Below are positions 28,664-39,000 of a stretch of DNA of 64,000 bases, piece after piece; within the stretch, counting starts at the first letter, position 1; each line of letters opens with the position of its first letter. The translations under genes and the position numbers were made by a program. Below the pieces are notes generated by a model. That model made no database searches and was not told the DNA's origin. It saw only the letters and a program-made list of their open reading frames with translations. The stretch comes from Phycisphaerae bacterium (GTDB lineage: Bacteria > Planctomycetota > Phycisphaerae > UBA1845 > CAIVHJ01): contig JAJVHX010000001.1 of the NCBI GenBank assembly GCA_022072405.1, forward strand, positions 186,001 to 250,000, read 5' to 3'.

Positions 28664-30724
28664 TTATGGCGTGGTCGTCTTGGTCCATTGATCCAGCCAG
28701 TCAAGCACGGTGTTGTGCCAAAGGATGGAATTGTGAGGTTTGAGCACCCAGTGATTTTCATCAGGAAAGTAGAGCAATCGGCTGGGAACGCCGCGGCGTT
28801 GCAGGGCGGTGAAAGTGCCCAGGCCGCCGGTATCCACCACGCGGTAATCCAACCCGCCATGAATCACCAGCGTCGGCGTTTTCCAGTTCTGTATGAAATC
28901 GACCGGGTTGTGTTTCTGATAATTTTCGGGGTTATCCCACGGAGTGCCCTCGTGATCCCACTCCGGGAACCAGAGTTCCTCGGTGGCGTAGTAGGCGAAA
29001 TGTTCGTCGAGATTGCCGTCATGGGCGACCAGACAGCGGAAGCGGTCCGGCCAGTTGCCGGCGATCCAGTTAATCATATAGCCGCCATAAGATGCCCCCA
29101 GCGCGGCGACACGCTCACCATCCAGCCAGGGATATTTCTGCAGGGCCGCGTCGAGGCCTTTCTGCAGATCAACCAGCGGCTTGCCTCCCCAGTCACCACG
29201 AATGGCATCGCAGAAGGCCTGTCCATATCCGGTGGAACCGTGGAAGTCGATCATGAGGGCGGCGTAACCTCGCCCGGCGTAGGTCTGTGGATGCCAGCGG
29301 TAATGCCACTGGTTGCCGAATGAACCCTGCGGGCCGCCATGAATCAGGAAGGCGATCGGATATTTTTTCGACGGGTCAAAATTCACCGGCTTCACCAGCC
29401 AGCCATAAACGGTCTCATTATTCCAGCCGGCAAAGGAAAATTGCTCGGCTTCACCGAGCAGGGCTTTTTCCAGATACGGTGTATTGATTCGGGTGATCGG
29501 CTGAAGCTCGCCGCCCGACGCGGGCAGTGCATACAACTCTGTCGGGCTGCTCAGATGATGCCAGGCTACGACCAGTTGTTCACCAGCCGGCTGAACCGCA
29601 ACAGTTGAACCCTTGTAGATCAGAGTTTGTGTTTTGCCGCTGGCGACATCGATAGCGAAAAGGGCATGTTGACCGAGGTGGTCGCTGGTGGTGTAGAGTG
29701 TTTGACCGTCGACGGACCAGGTCAGTTCACCGGCGGAATGGTCCCAATCAGCCCCCAAGTCGCGCGTCGTGCCGTCCGGCCAGTTGCGCAGTTTGATCTG
29801 CAGGCGATCCGCTTCATAACCTGCACGAGCCATGGCCCGGTAGGCGAGCATCTTTCCATCGGGCGAAAATACCGGGCCGGTATCCCAGGCGGGATTCTCC
29901 TCGGTCAGACAACGCGGTGGTGCGGAACCATCAATTGGTGCTGTATAAAGATCATAATCGGTGGACCAGGCTTCCTCACGGCCGACGTTCTTTGCGGTAA
30001 AGACGATCGACCGATTATCCGGCGTAAATGTGTAATCCTCCGCGCTCCCAAAGGGTTTACTGGGACAATCGGCATCCAGGACTTTCATGATATCGAGCGG
30101 TGTACCGCCTTTGACCGGCAGGACAAAGAGATGGTTACGTCGGCCATCTTTCCAGCTATCCCAGTGACGGACAAAAAGCTGATCGTAGATCAGACCGGTG
30201 GCCTGCCGCTTCTTTTTTTCTTCCAGCCTCTTGACCGTCTCCTCGATGGTGCTGTTGGGAAAAACTTCCAGCGACAGCGCCAACACCTGCCCGTCGGGTG
30301 AGAGGTTGAACGAGCCGACCTCGAGCGGCAGCTGGGTCACCTGCTGCGCTTCACCGCCGGTCGGACTGATTTTCCAGATCTGCATCGAACCGCTACGGGC
30401 GGATAGAAAATAAATCCACTGGCCATCAGGCGACCAGCGCGGTTGCACATCGGATGCGGGATGGGTGGTGAGAGGATGCAACCCGCTGCCATCCGTATTA
30501 ATGATCTGCAGATCGGTTTTTCGACCATTGGTATCAAGATCAGTCACGCTGCGGGTGAAGACAATCTGTTGGCCATTGGGTGAGACCTGCGGATCGCCGA
30601 TCCGTTCCATGGCTAGTAAATCATGAATTGTGAAGGGATGGCGGTCCTGAGCGAAAAATGCCGCCGAACCGAACCCGCCCATACTGATCAGGACCACCAG
30701 CACCATCTGTTGAGTTCTCTGCAT
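28664..30724 (-). CDS. S9 family serine peptidase (DPP-V/acylaminoacyl-peptidase type), secreted
   Basis: A 686-residue protein with a signal peptide (MVLVVLISMGGFGSAAFFAQ). A beta-propeller domain with TolB/WD40-like repeats (WSPDGQWIYFLS, FSPDGKMLAYRA) covers about residues 40-400. The alpha/beta-hydrolase domain has Ser in GASYGGYM, Asp in GGLDYRV and His in DENHWVL. It cleaves dipeptides or acylated residues from peptides, probably outside the cytoplasmic membrane. ATG 30724 has GGAG eight bases upstream; an in-frame extension to 30841 looks like untranslated leader. The upstream region is shared with the divergent RRM gene. Confidence 0.92.
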   Translation of the reverse strand: MQRTQQMVLVVLISMGGFGSAAFFAQDRHPFTIHDLLAMERIGDPQVSPNGQQIVFTRSVTDLDTNGRKTDLQIINTDGSGLHPLTTHPASDVQPRWSPDGQWIYFLSARSGSMQIWKISPTGGEAQQVTQLPLEVGSFNLSPDGQVLALSLEVFPNSTIEETVKRLEEKKKRQATGLIYDQLFVRHWDSWKDGRRNHLFVLPVKGGTPLDIMKVLDADCPSKPFGSAEDYTFTPDNRSIVFTAKNVGREEAWSTDYDLYTAPIDGSAPPRCLTEENPAWDTGPVFSPDGKMLAYRAMARAGYEADRLQIKLRNWPDGTTRDLGADWDHSAGELTWSVDGQTLYTTSDHLGQHALFAIDVASGKTQTLIYKGSTVAVQPAGEQLVVAWHHLSSPTELYALPASGGELQPITRINTPYLEKALLGEAEQFSFAGWNNETVYGWLVKPVNFDPSKKYPIAFLIHGGPQGSFGNQWHYRWHPQTYAGRGYAALMIDFHGSTGYGQAFCDAIRGDWGGKPLVDLQKGLDAALQKYPWLDGERVAALGASYGGYMINWIAGNWPDRFRCLVAHDGNLDEHFAYYATEELWFPEWDHEGTPWDNPENYQKHNPVDFIQNWKTPTLVIHGGLDYRVVDTGGLGTFTALQRRGVPSRLLYFPDENHWVLKPHNSILWHNTVLDWLDQWTKTTTP

Positions 30725-31068
30725 CGTGCTTACTCCGCAAGTTGTGAATAAACTATGGAAGCAGACTTTATCGGCGGCTGGCGATTTATCAAGCCGTGGA
30801 GAGTAACGATTCGTCGCTACGCGTAAGGACAAGCAGCCCAATATATTGTGGTGCGTAACCCCGGATCCGGACGCTGGATTATACTTGAGTTGCAGTATAG
30901 CTGGCCGATATGATGATAGATGCGAGCGGTTTCGGCTAAGCTTTCTCTCGGCTTCGACCTGTCAGTACCGGCCCGCAGGAGTGTCTCGTATCGGTTGATC
31001 AAGTGCTAGGTAGCGGACCGGCCCGCCGATGCAGCGATTCCAGGTTTGAGAGATTGGTGGAGCGTGTC
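30725..31068. other. Divergent intergenic region with long RRM leader
   Basis: A 344-base region between the S9 peptidase gene and the RRM gene. A sigma70-like promoter at 30885-30914 faces the RRM gene and would leave a leader of about 150 bases, longer than usual. No riboswitch was recognised. A long leader would fit cold-shock control of an RRM protein, but this is inference. Confidence 0.5.
30885..30914 (+). promoter_or_regulatory. Candidate sigma70 promoter of the RRM gene
   Basis: TTGAGT (30885-30890) and TATGAT (30909-30914) are separated by 18 bases, each a five-of-six match to consensus for the first four or five positions. It is the best promoter match in this intergenic region. 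Confidence 0.5.
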
Positions 31069-31410
31069 GTGAAGAAGATCTATGTCGGGAATCTTCCGTT
31101 TCGTGCCACGGAAGAGGAGATCAAGCAACTGTTCGGCGAGTATGGCGCGGTGAACAATGTGGCGATTGTCATGGATCGGGAGACCGGTCGGTCGCGCGGT
31201 TTCTGTTTTGTGGAGATGGCCAACGACGCCGATGCCGATGCCGCCATCGAAGCGCTGAATGGTTATGAAATGGCCCAGCGCAAGCTGACCGTCAACGAAG
31301 CGCGCGAACGTGAACAGCGCGGACCGGGCGGTGGGGGTGGCCGCGGCGGGTTCAATCGCGATCGTGGTGATCGAGGCGGCAATGGCGGTGGCCGCAGTTA
31401 CGAAGAATAA
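31069..31410 (+). CDS. RRM-type RNA-binding protein with Gly-rich tail
   Basis: A 113-residue protein. One RRM domain spans about residues 1-80, with RNP2 KIYVGNLP and RNP1 RGFCFVEM. A Gly/Arg-rich tail of about 30 residues follows (RGG-like). Such small RRM proteins in cyanobacteria and other bacteria bind RNA and often respond to cold. The chosen start is GTG 31069, which has GGAG six bases upstream and begins directly before the first RRM strand. The frame is open to 31003, but that extension is unlikely. A strong terminator follows. Confidence 0.9.
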   Translation: MKKIYVGNLPFRATEEEIKQLFGEYGAVNNVAIVMDRETGRSRGFCFVEMANDADADAAIEALNGYEMAQRKLTVNEAREREQRGPGGGGGRGGFNRDRGDRGGNGGGRSYEE

Positions 31411-31433
31411 TCAATACAATATTAAATTAACGT

Positions 31434-31463
31434 AAGCGGGCTGCTCTTGAGTGCCCGCTTTTT
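31434..31463 (+). terminator. Rho-independent terminator after the RRM gene
   Basis: The stem AAGCGGGC pairs with GCCCGCTT, followed by TTTTT. It starts 24 bases after the RRM stop. Confidence 0.85.
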
Positions 31464-31502
31464 ATATGCACGCCATATTTTTTCCTGAAAAAATACAATT
31501 CT

Positions 31503-31534
31503 AAAAAAAAAGCACCCGGTTCCGACCGGGTGCT
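31503..31534 (-). terminator. Rho-independent terminator after the prolyl oligopeptidase gene
   Basis: On the minus strand a perfect 10-bp stem AGCACCCGGT / ACCGGGTGCT with a four-base loop is followed by a run of T. It lies 36 bases past the stop of the S9A gene. The stem sequence recurs almost unchanged in the terminator at 50941-50972. Confidence 0.88.
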
Positions 31535-31569
31535 ATATGGGTTGATATCTGACTCACCGCAACTGGATA

Positions 31570-33726
31570 TTATTCCTTCGGATTAATTTCCAGCACCTTC
31601 GTCAGGAAGGTCCAGCGATCGGCAATTTCCTCGATAATTTTGGCAGTAGGTTTGCCGGCGCCGTGACCGGCGCGGGTCTCGATCCGGATCAGCACGGGGG
31701 CTGGGCCAGCCTGGGCGGCTTGCAGGGCGGCGGCAAATTTGAAACTGTGGGCAGGGAAAACCCGGTCATCGTGATCGCCCGTGGTAATCAGCGTTGCGGG
31801 ATAGGCGACGCCGGACTTAATGTTGTGTAATGGTGAGTAGGCGAATATGGCTTTGAATTCCTCCGCGTTCTGCGGGGAGCCGTAATCGCTTTCCCAGGCC
31901 CAGCCGATGGTGAACTTGTTGAAGCGTAACATGTCCATCACGCCGACGGCGGGCAGGGCGGCTGCGAAAAGTTCCGGCCGCTGTACCAGGCAGGCGCCTA
32001 CCAGCAACCCGCCGTTGCTGCCGCCACCGATCGCCAGCTTTTTCGAATTGGTATACTTGTTGGCGATCAGCCATTCCGCTGCAGCGATGAAATCATCAAA
32101 CACATTCTGCTTGTTGAGTTTCATGCCGGCTTCATGCCAATCTTTGCCATATTCACCTCCGCCGCGCAGGTTGGCCAGCGCGTATACACCACCCAGTTCC
32201 ATCCACACCAGGTTGCCCACTGAAAACGACGGTGTCAGCGAAGCATTAAAACCACCATAACCATACAGATAGGTGGGATTGTTGCCGTCGAGCTTGAGGC
32301 CCTTCTTGTGGACGATGAACATGGGTATGCGGGTACCGTCTTTGCTGTTATAAAACACCTGTCTGGATTCATACTCCTCCGGATTGAAGTCGACCTTGGG
32401 CTGGCGGAAGATGCTGCTCTTGCCGGTGGTCATATCCAGGCGATAGATCGTGCCCGGCGTGGTGAAGCTGGTGAAGGAATAGAAGGTTTCCGTATAAGTG
32501 CGCTTGCCGCCGAAGCCGCCGGCTGACCCGAGTCCCGGCAGGGGTAATTCGCGGATCGGCGTACCGTCGAGCTTGTGCAGCTGAATAACGGTGTGAGCAT
32601 CCTGCATGTAATTGCAGATCAATTGATCGTTGACCAGTCCGACACCGGCCAGGGTATTGGCGCCCTGGGCGATCAGCTCCCGGTAGTTTTCTTTGCCGGA
32701 TTTGGCGGTATCGACGGCGATCACGCGATAACGGGGCGCGTTCAGATCGGTGTGAAACCAGAAGATCGGGCCGTCGTTGCCGATAAAGTTGTAGGCGGCT
32801 TCAAATTCATTGATCAGTTCGACCACCTTGCTTTCAGGCTGAGTCAGGTCTTTGTAGAAAATCAGATTGCGTTCGTCGGTGCCCTTCCAGACCTGAATGA
32901 TGAGGTAGCGGCCATCTTCTGTAACGCTGGCGCCGAATCCCCATTCCTTCTGATCGGGCCGTTCGTAAACCAGTTGATCGGCGGATTGTTCTGTGCCGAG
33001 CTTGTGATAATAAATCTTGTGGTAGTAATTCTGGGCTTTGAGTTCTTCGCCCTTTTGCGGTTCAGCGTAGCGGCCGTAGAAAAAGCCCTGGTTATCGTGC
33101 GTCCAGCTGGCGCCGGAAAACTTAATCCAGTGCAGTTGATCTTCGAGGTCCTTACCGGTGCGGACATCACGCACTTTCCAATCCTGCCAGTCCGAACCGG
33201 CCTGCGACAGTCCGTACGCCATCAGGTTACCATCCTCGCTGATGGCCAGTCCGGAGAGCGCCACCGTGCCATCTTTGGAGAGCGTGTTGGGATCGAGCAG
33301 CAGGCGCGGTTCACCGTCGAGCTGGTCCAGGCTATACCATACGGATTGATTCTGCAGCCCATCGTTCTTGGCGTAGAAATAGCGTTCGCCTTCTTTGAAA
33401 GGCAGGCCGTAGCGTTCAAAATCCCATAATTTGGTCAGCCGCTGCTGGATCGCTTCGCGCTGGGCGATGCTGCCCAGGTACGTGAAGGTCAGTTGATTCT
33501 GTGCATCGACCCAGGCTTTGGTTTGATTCGAATCGAGTTCTTCGAGCCAGCGGTAGGGGTCGGCCACTTTGGTGCCGTGATAATCGTCGACCTGCTCAAC
33601 TTTCGCGGAATCGGGGTAGGTAATTTTCGCCGGTGATTCGGCTGCCGGCGGGCTACCCGCGGGGAATTGAATGAGCAGTTGCATGGTGATCACCGCTACC
33701 GGAGTCAGCAGACCTTGAACGATCAT
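31570..33726 (-). CDS. Prolyl oligopeptidase family (S9A) peptidase, secreted
   Basis: A 718-residue prolyl endopeptidase with a signal peptide. The start of the mature protein (YPDSAKVEQVDDYHGTKVADPYRWLEE) is the typical S9A entry. A seven-bladed propeller follows, then the catalytic domain with Ser in GGGSNGGLL, Asp in GDHDDRVFPAHS and His in RAGHGAGK. It cuts short peptides after proline. ATG 33726 has AAGGAG six bases upstream; an in-frame extension to 33774 is not needed. It ends in a strong terminator. Together with the S9 gene at 28664 it suggests use of external peptides. Confidence 0.95.
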   Translation of the reverse strand: MIVQGLLTPVAVITMQLLIQFPAGSPPAAESPAKITYPDSAKVEQVDDYHGTKVADPYRWLEELDSNQTKAWVDAQNQLTFTYLGSIAQREAIQQRLTKLWDFERYGLPFKEGERYFYAKNDGLQNQSVWYSLDQLDGEPRLLLDPNTLSKDGTVALSGLAISEDGNLMAYGLSQAGSDWQDWKVRDVRTGKDLEDQLHWIKFSGASWTHDNQGFFYGRYAEPQKGEELKAQNYYHKIYYHKLGTEQSADQLVYERPDQKEWGFGASVTEDGRYLIIQVWKGTDERNLIFYKDLTQPESKVVELINEFEAAYNFIGNDGPIFWFHTDLNAPRYRVIAVDTAKSGKENYRELIAQGANTLAGVGLVNDQLICNYMQDAHTVIQLHKLDGTPIRELPLPGLGSAGGFGGKRTYTETFYSFTSFTTPGTIYRLDMTTGKSSIFRQPKVDFNPEEYESRQVFYNSKDGTRIPMFIVHKKGLKLDGNNPTYLYGYGGFNASLTPSFSVGNLVWMELGGVYALANLRGGGEYGKDWHEAGMKLNKQNVFDDFIAAAEWLIANKYTNSKKLAIGGGSNGGLLVGACLVQRPELFAAALPAVGVMDMLRFNKFTIGWAWESDYGSPQNAEEFKAIFAYSPLHNIKSGVAYPATLITTGDHDDRVFPAHSFKFAAALQAAQAGPAPVLIRIETRAGHGAGKPTAKIIEEIADRWTFLTKVLEINPKE

Positions 33727-33942
33727 GACGCACTCCTTCAAATCGAAGATGGACCGGATCCAATAACATAACAACGTGAATTAGCACTATACCATAGACG
33801 AAAAAAATATCGCAACCACTTCAGATGACTGGCGCCGGTGATAGTTTTTCCGAGCCGCAACGGTAAGGGAACGGACCTCACCTGCTGGTAGACAAAGTTG
33901 TTTCAAACATTACCAATACCCGATGATCAGCATGACGAGAAG

Positions 33943-35493
33943 TTATTGTGGTCCGGAGTAATCCCGACAGGCCCAGAAGTAGACCTGGTTGATGGTTACG
34001 CCCTGGCGGATGATGGCGAGGGTCGGGAAGGCGGTGCAGGAGTCAAAGTGATAATAATCATCCGGCTGGGCGGCCCGGCCGTTGGGTGCGGGGAAGGCAT
34101 CGGAACTGACAAAAAGTATAGGGTAGTTGGCGAGCTGTGGGTCGCTGCTCCAGAGATGATATTGATAAGCTTCGGCGTGGCGACTGACGACGGTCAGCGG
34201 ATCGTTGCGTAAGGCAAAGGCCAGTGGACCCGCCAGTACGTTGATATGGGTCATGATCAGCGGCGGTTGGCCCTGCTCCTGCTTTATATGCTCCGCGAAC
34301 TCGAGAATTTTATCGCGCACTTCCAGTGACCAGCCTTCCGCATGGGCCATGGGTTCGATGGCATCAGGCAACTGACCCAGCCAGGGTTCCAGATAACGGT
34401 AGGCAAGACTTTTCACCGGGATAATCAACCCCAGGGGCATTACCAGACATTGAATCGTGGCGAGTCCGATCAGCGCGGCGCTGGCCCGCCGGCGAAAGCG
34501 GTTCCAGGCAGGGGGGAGTTGCGCAGCAGCGGCTGGCAGGGCGATGCAGGTAGCCAGATAACCCGCTGCCGGCCAGTGGGGCAAAGTTTCACGGAACAGA
34601 GCGGCCAGTTGAAAGGTCAGCACCACCGGAGCACTGAAACAAGCGAGCAGCCTGGCCCGGTCATCACCGCGCCAGCCACTCCGCAACGTCCAGAGTAACC
34701 CCACCCACATACCCACAAAAATCAGGGGCGAATAATAGGCGGCTTGAGCCAGTAGACTGTTAATCAGCAGTTGCATCCCGCCGGGACCGCTATCGGCCCG
34801 CAGATCGGTTCGCGTGACCGCGAAGGTCCAGCTGATCCAATCATGGGTGGCGTTCCAGTAGATTACCGGGCCGATGAAGAGCAGGCTGATCAGCAGCAGG
34901 GCATACAGAATTGGCCGGCGAAGCCAGTGACGATGCAGGGGTGACCAGAGGATGAACAGGAACAGGGCGGCAGGAATCAACAGGGCCGGCCACTTGGCCT
35001 GTAATCCGCCACCCATTGCCAAACCCAGCAGCAATAGCCACCGCCGCTGGTCGGATTTCAGCCAACGGGCGGTGGCGAATAGAGCCAACGTGATCCAGAA
35101 GGTGAGCAAACCTTCGGGCACGATCATACTGCCCAGCCCCATCGAATAGAGCGGACTCATGACATGCAGCATCCCGGCCCAGAACCCGACACGGGCATCA
35201 AACAGGGTCTGCCCGGCGAGAAACATCAACCTGCTGGTCAGGGCCGCCAGCAGCACCGCCAGCAGACGCCACCCCCACACCGTATCGCCGAACAGCAATC
35301 GCATCAGCCAGTAGGCATACGCTACTTGTGGCGGGTGATCGACATAACCCCAGGCCAGATGGCGCGACCAGTCCCAGTAGGAAGTCTCATCCGGTCCGGG
35401 TCCAAACCAGCCGATCCAAAGCAGTCGATAAAGGGCGGCGGCGGTGATGATCAGCCACATCCGGCGGCTATAATATGCTGAGGTATCGGTCAT
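33943..35493 (-). CDS. GT39/ArnT-like membrane glycosyltransferase
   Basis: A 516-residue protein with about ten to twelve membrane spans. The N-terminal loop carries GPGPDETSYWDWSRHLAWGYVDHPP, the acidic motif and the Y-x-D-H-P-P block of the dolichyl-phosphate-mannose mannosyltransferase/ArnT superfamily (GT39/GT83). It would transfer a sugar from a polyprenyl-phosphate carrier on the outer face of the membrane to a lipid or protein. The acceptor is unknown. The C-terminal soluble part (about 400-516) is less conserved. The gene is divergent from the GNAT gene. Confidence 0.85.
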   Translation of the reverse strand: MTDTSAYYSRRMWLIITAAALYRLLWIGWFGPGPDETSYWDWSRHLAWGYVDHPPQVAYAYWLMRLLFGDTVWGWRLLAVLLAALTSRLMFLAGQTLFDARVGFWAGMLHVMSPLYSMGLGSMIVPEGLLTFWITLALFATARWLKSDQRRWLLLLGLAMGGGLQAKWPALLIPAALFLFILWSPLHRHWLRRPILYALLLISLLFIGPVIYWNATHDWISWTFAVTRTDLRADSGPGGMQLLINSLLAQAAYYSPLIFVGMWVGLLWTLRSGWRGDDRARLLACFSAPVVLTFQLAALFRETLPHWPAAGYLATCIALPAAAAQLPPAWNRFRRRASAALIGLATIQCLVMPLGLIIPVKSLAYRYLEPWLGQLPDAIEPMAHAEGWSLEVRDKILEFAEHIKQEQGQPPLIMTHINVLAGPLAFALRNDPLTVVSRHAEAYQYHLWSSDPQLANYPILFVSSDAFPAPNGRAAQPDDYYHFDSCTAFPTLAIIRQGVTINQVYFWACRDYSGPQ

Positions 35494-35560
35494 GCTGAGC
35501 TTGGTTCGACTGTTACGATTGCATTAATCCTGACTGTGATGGCCGACAGGTTCTTGTATG

Positions 35561-35580
35561 TACAGTGCACACTGTATAAT
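35561..35580 (+). promoter_or_regulatory. Promoter -10 overlapped by an inverted repeat
   Basis: A perfect TATAAT (35575-35580) 45 bases before the GNAT start overlaps an inverted repeat TACAGTG-CA-CACTGTA (35561-35576). A TTGTAT lies 15 bases before the -10. A repeat that shares bases with the -10 box is a typical place for a repressor operator. The regulator is unknown. Confidence 0.5.
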
Positions 35581-35624
35581 CTGCGGGAGAGTTAGGAAAG
35601 TCATTCCTCAGGAGCAGCAGCTCA

Positions 35625-36095
35625 ATGGCTAACGCCAAAATCGAAGTGGTCGGTCCGGGCGAGATGGATTTGATTGCCAACCTCTACAGCGCCGTCTTCC
35701 GCCCGCCGAAGAACACCTCTTTTTTCCAGCGACGTTTTCAGGGACGTATGGGCCCGGTGATGATGGTGGCCCATCTGGATGGCCGACCGGTCGGTTTCGC
35801 GACCGGTTTTGAATTGAAACCGTCCACTTATTTCGGATGGCTGATCGGCGTGCTGCCCGATGCCCGCCGGCTGGGAGTCGCCACGCAACTGATGGAGGCG
35901 CTGGAGGAGTGGGCGGTCGATCAGCATTATCGAACCATGCGCTTTGAATGTTACAACAATCACCGGGCCATGCTGCATCTGGCGATCAAGAGCGGCTACA
36001 ACATTCTCGGTATCCGCTGGGATCCGGACGGCAATGACAACCTGGTGATCTTTGAGCGCACCCTGGTGGATCATTTCGATGAGGTAGAGGATTAG
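35625..36095 (+). CDS. GNAT family N-acetyltransferase
   Basis: A 156-residue GNAT protein. The acetyl-CoA pyrophosphate loop is in GVLPDARRLGVATQLM (Q/R-x-x-G-x-A form), preceded by the strand FGWLIGVL and followed by AVDQHYRTMRFECYNNHRAMLHLAIKSGY, split here over the usual beta5-alpha4 motif. The substrate cannot be told. AGGAG lies ten bases before the ATG. Its last four bases overlap the end of the opposite-strand kinase gene. Its promoter overlaps a symmetrical sequence. Confidence 0.85.
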   Translation: MANAKIEVVGPGEMDLIANLYSAVFRPPKNTSFFQRRFQGRMGPVMMVAHLDGRPVGFATGFELKPSTYFGWLIGVLPDARRLGVATQLMEALEEWAVDQHYRTMRFECYNNHRAMLHLAIKSGYNILGIRWDPDGNDNLVIFERTLVDHFDEVED

Positions 36096-39000
36096 GAACC
36101 GGGTACAGGCGGTTTTTGCAAGTCGAGGGTCTGGCGGACCGTCTGGCCCAGAGCCTGAGCGGTGAAGGGTTTTTGAATGAATCCGTCGATCGCTCCCGGA
36201 GGCAATTGTTCAGCAACCATCGTTTCACTGTAACCACTGGATATCAGAATTCGAATCTGTGGGGCGATGGTTTTCAACTGGGCGATCACCTCAGCACCAT
36301 TCAGCCCGGGCATGACCAGGTCGAGAATGATCAGCTGAATCGAATCGACTTGTTCACGGAACAGGTTAATCGCCGCCGTACCATTGGGCGCGGTAATCAC
36401 CCGGTAGCCCAGTTTGGTGAGGCAACGCTGAGCCACCTGCAGCACCAGTTCTTCATCATCTGCAACCAGTATGGTTTCCGAACCGCGATCTGCGGGATCG
36501 CGTACGGTCAAGGGTGGGGGCAGGGGCTGATCGGTAGTCGGCAACAGGAGCGTGAAGGTCGTGCCCTGTTGTGGCTGGCTGGTCACCTGAATTTCGCCGC
36601 GATGCTGCATAATGATCCCTTGTACCGCTGCCAGTCCCATGCCCCGGCCAAACTCCTTGGTTGAAAAAAACGGTTCAAAAATCCGCTGAACCAGTTCCTG
36701 CGGCAAACCGCAACCCGTATCGGCCACTTCCAGCACGGCATATTCACCGGGCTCGACTTGGGCGCTGGACAGGGGTTCAAAATCTGGCGGTGGCTGGATT
36801 GTTTTCCAGGTGGTGATGGTGATGTGGCCGGCGGCTTCGCCGATCGCTTCACCGGCATTGATGCATAAATTCATGATCACTTGTTGGATCTGGGCCGGGT
36901 CCGCATTGATCACCAGCGGTACCTGAGACAGGCGTTGATCAATCATCACATGGCGCGGAATGTTGGCCCGCAACAACGAGAGCATATCGCGCACCAGTTG
37001 GTTCAGGTCAAAGACCTCCCGCAAGCGAGGTCCGCCCCGCGCATAAGCGAGCAGTTCACGGGTGAGTTTGGCCGCTTTTTCCGCCGATTGCACGATCAGG
37101 CCCAGTGACTGAGTGGCGGGATGTGAGGGACCGACTTCTTCGGTGGCCATTGAGGCGAAACCCAGGATACCCGCGAGCAGGTTATTGAAATCGTGAGCGA
37201 TACCGCCCGCCAGCATGCCGATGGATTCCATTTTCTGGGCCTGATACAGCTGGGCCTGCAGTTGTTCTTTTTCCGCTTCATTGCGTTTTCGTTCGGTAAT
37301 ATCGGTGGATACACCCAGAACCTGCTGGGCCTGACCATCGCCGCCGATAATGGGTCGCTTGACGGTCTGCAGGTAGCGTACCTTGCTTCGGGAGTCGGTG
37401 ATTTTTTCTTCGGGAATGAATTTTTCTTGCTGGCTATCCATAACCTGCAGATCGTCTGCGCGGAAATGGGCCACTTCATCAGTATTGGTGTTGAAATCGG
37501 CATCACCCTTACCGATGAGGCTGTCCACAGTCGTGCCATAGGCGTCGGCCACCGCTTGATTCACCAGCGTGAACCGTCCTTCGCGATCCTTGGCAAAAAT
37601 GAAGTTGGGTGACAGGTCAATGATCTGCCGCAGAAAGGCCTGCTGTTCTTTGAGCATCTGCTCAGCGAGTTTACGCTCGGTGACATCCCGGATTATCGCC
37701 AGCAGATAACGTTGACCGGATATATTGATGGGGTTGAGGCTGACTTCCTCGGGAAAAGTCGATCCATCGCGGCGCCGACCGATCCATTCAAAGGTCAGGG
37801 CTTCACCGGCTCGAACCCGCCGGAGTTGCTGTTCGGTTTTATTGGACGAGACCAGATTGTCCGCGGAAAGCGGCCCACCGGCCCGTAATTTCAGTAACTC
37901 GGCACGGGAATAGCCGTAGAGCTGCACGGCCCGCTCATTGGCATCGAGAATATGTCCGTCGCCGTCGTACAGAAAAATCGCGTCCGAAGCGCCTTCAAAC
38001 AGGCTGCGATACCGCGATTCACTTTCCCGCAAATTTTGATAAGCCTGTTTTCGCTCGGTGACATCCTGGGCGAAAAGCACATAACCGATGCGCGTGCCGC
38101 CTTCCGCGCGCATCGGCGCCACCACCAGATGCAGGTAACGATGATGGCCGTCAACCGCGTGGATGACGATTTCCTCTTCCCACTTTTCATATTGCTGGAG
38201 AATTTCCTGGACTCGTGTAAAGCGGGCGAGGTTAACGGCGCGTTGCTGCAGAAGTTCCGGAACCGGACGCCCCAGGGCTTCGGATTCCTGCACATTAAAC
38301 AGGCGTTCAGCCATGGGATTGAAGTGAATAACGCGATAATCCTGATCGGTGGCCAGGATGGCATATTCGGTCGATGATTGCAGAATACTATTCAGGGTAT
38401 CTTTGGTGTGGCGCAGGCGTTGTTCCGCTTCGACGCGCTCCGTGATGTCGCTGATGAATCCCTCCAGCAGTAGCAACTGGTCCTGTTCAAAAACGCCCAC
38501 GCCAATTTCTTCCGCCCACCGCCAGCCCAGTTGCAGGTGCTGCAGCCGATAGACCAGATGATAAGGGGCCTGTTGACGGACTCCCTCGTTGACCAGCTCC
38601 ACCACCTGCGGAAGGTCTTCAGGATGGATTAATTCAGCGAAAGAGAGCCGGTCGCTGAGGAATTCCTCCTTGGCATACCCGGTCAGCGATTCGACGGCAT
38701 CATTGAGATATTGCATGGTATAGCGATCGTCGTTCTGGCAGAGATACACCACGCCGGGGATGTTCTCCGCCAGTTGCCGGAAGCGATTTTCGCTTTCCTG
38801 CAAGGCCTGCTCGCTGTATTGTCGGCGGATGGTGTTGGCGAAAATTTCACCCAGGATCTTCACCAGGGCGATGGTATCGTTGGACCAGCGTTCTTCGCGT
38901 CGACGAGTGGAAAGCCCCAGGAAGCCCAGTAATTGGCCGCCCACCTGCATCGGCACCAGCAGGCAGGAGACGATCCCGGCTTGCTGCAGGAGTTGCCGGT

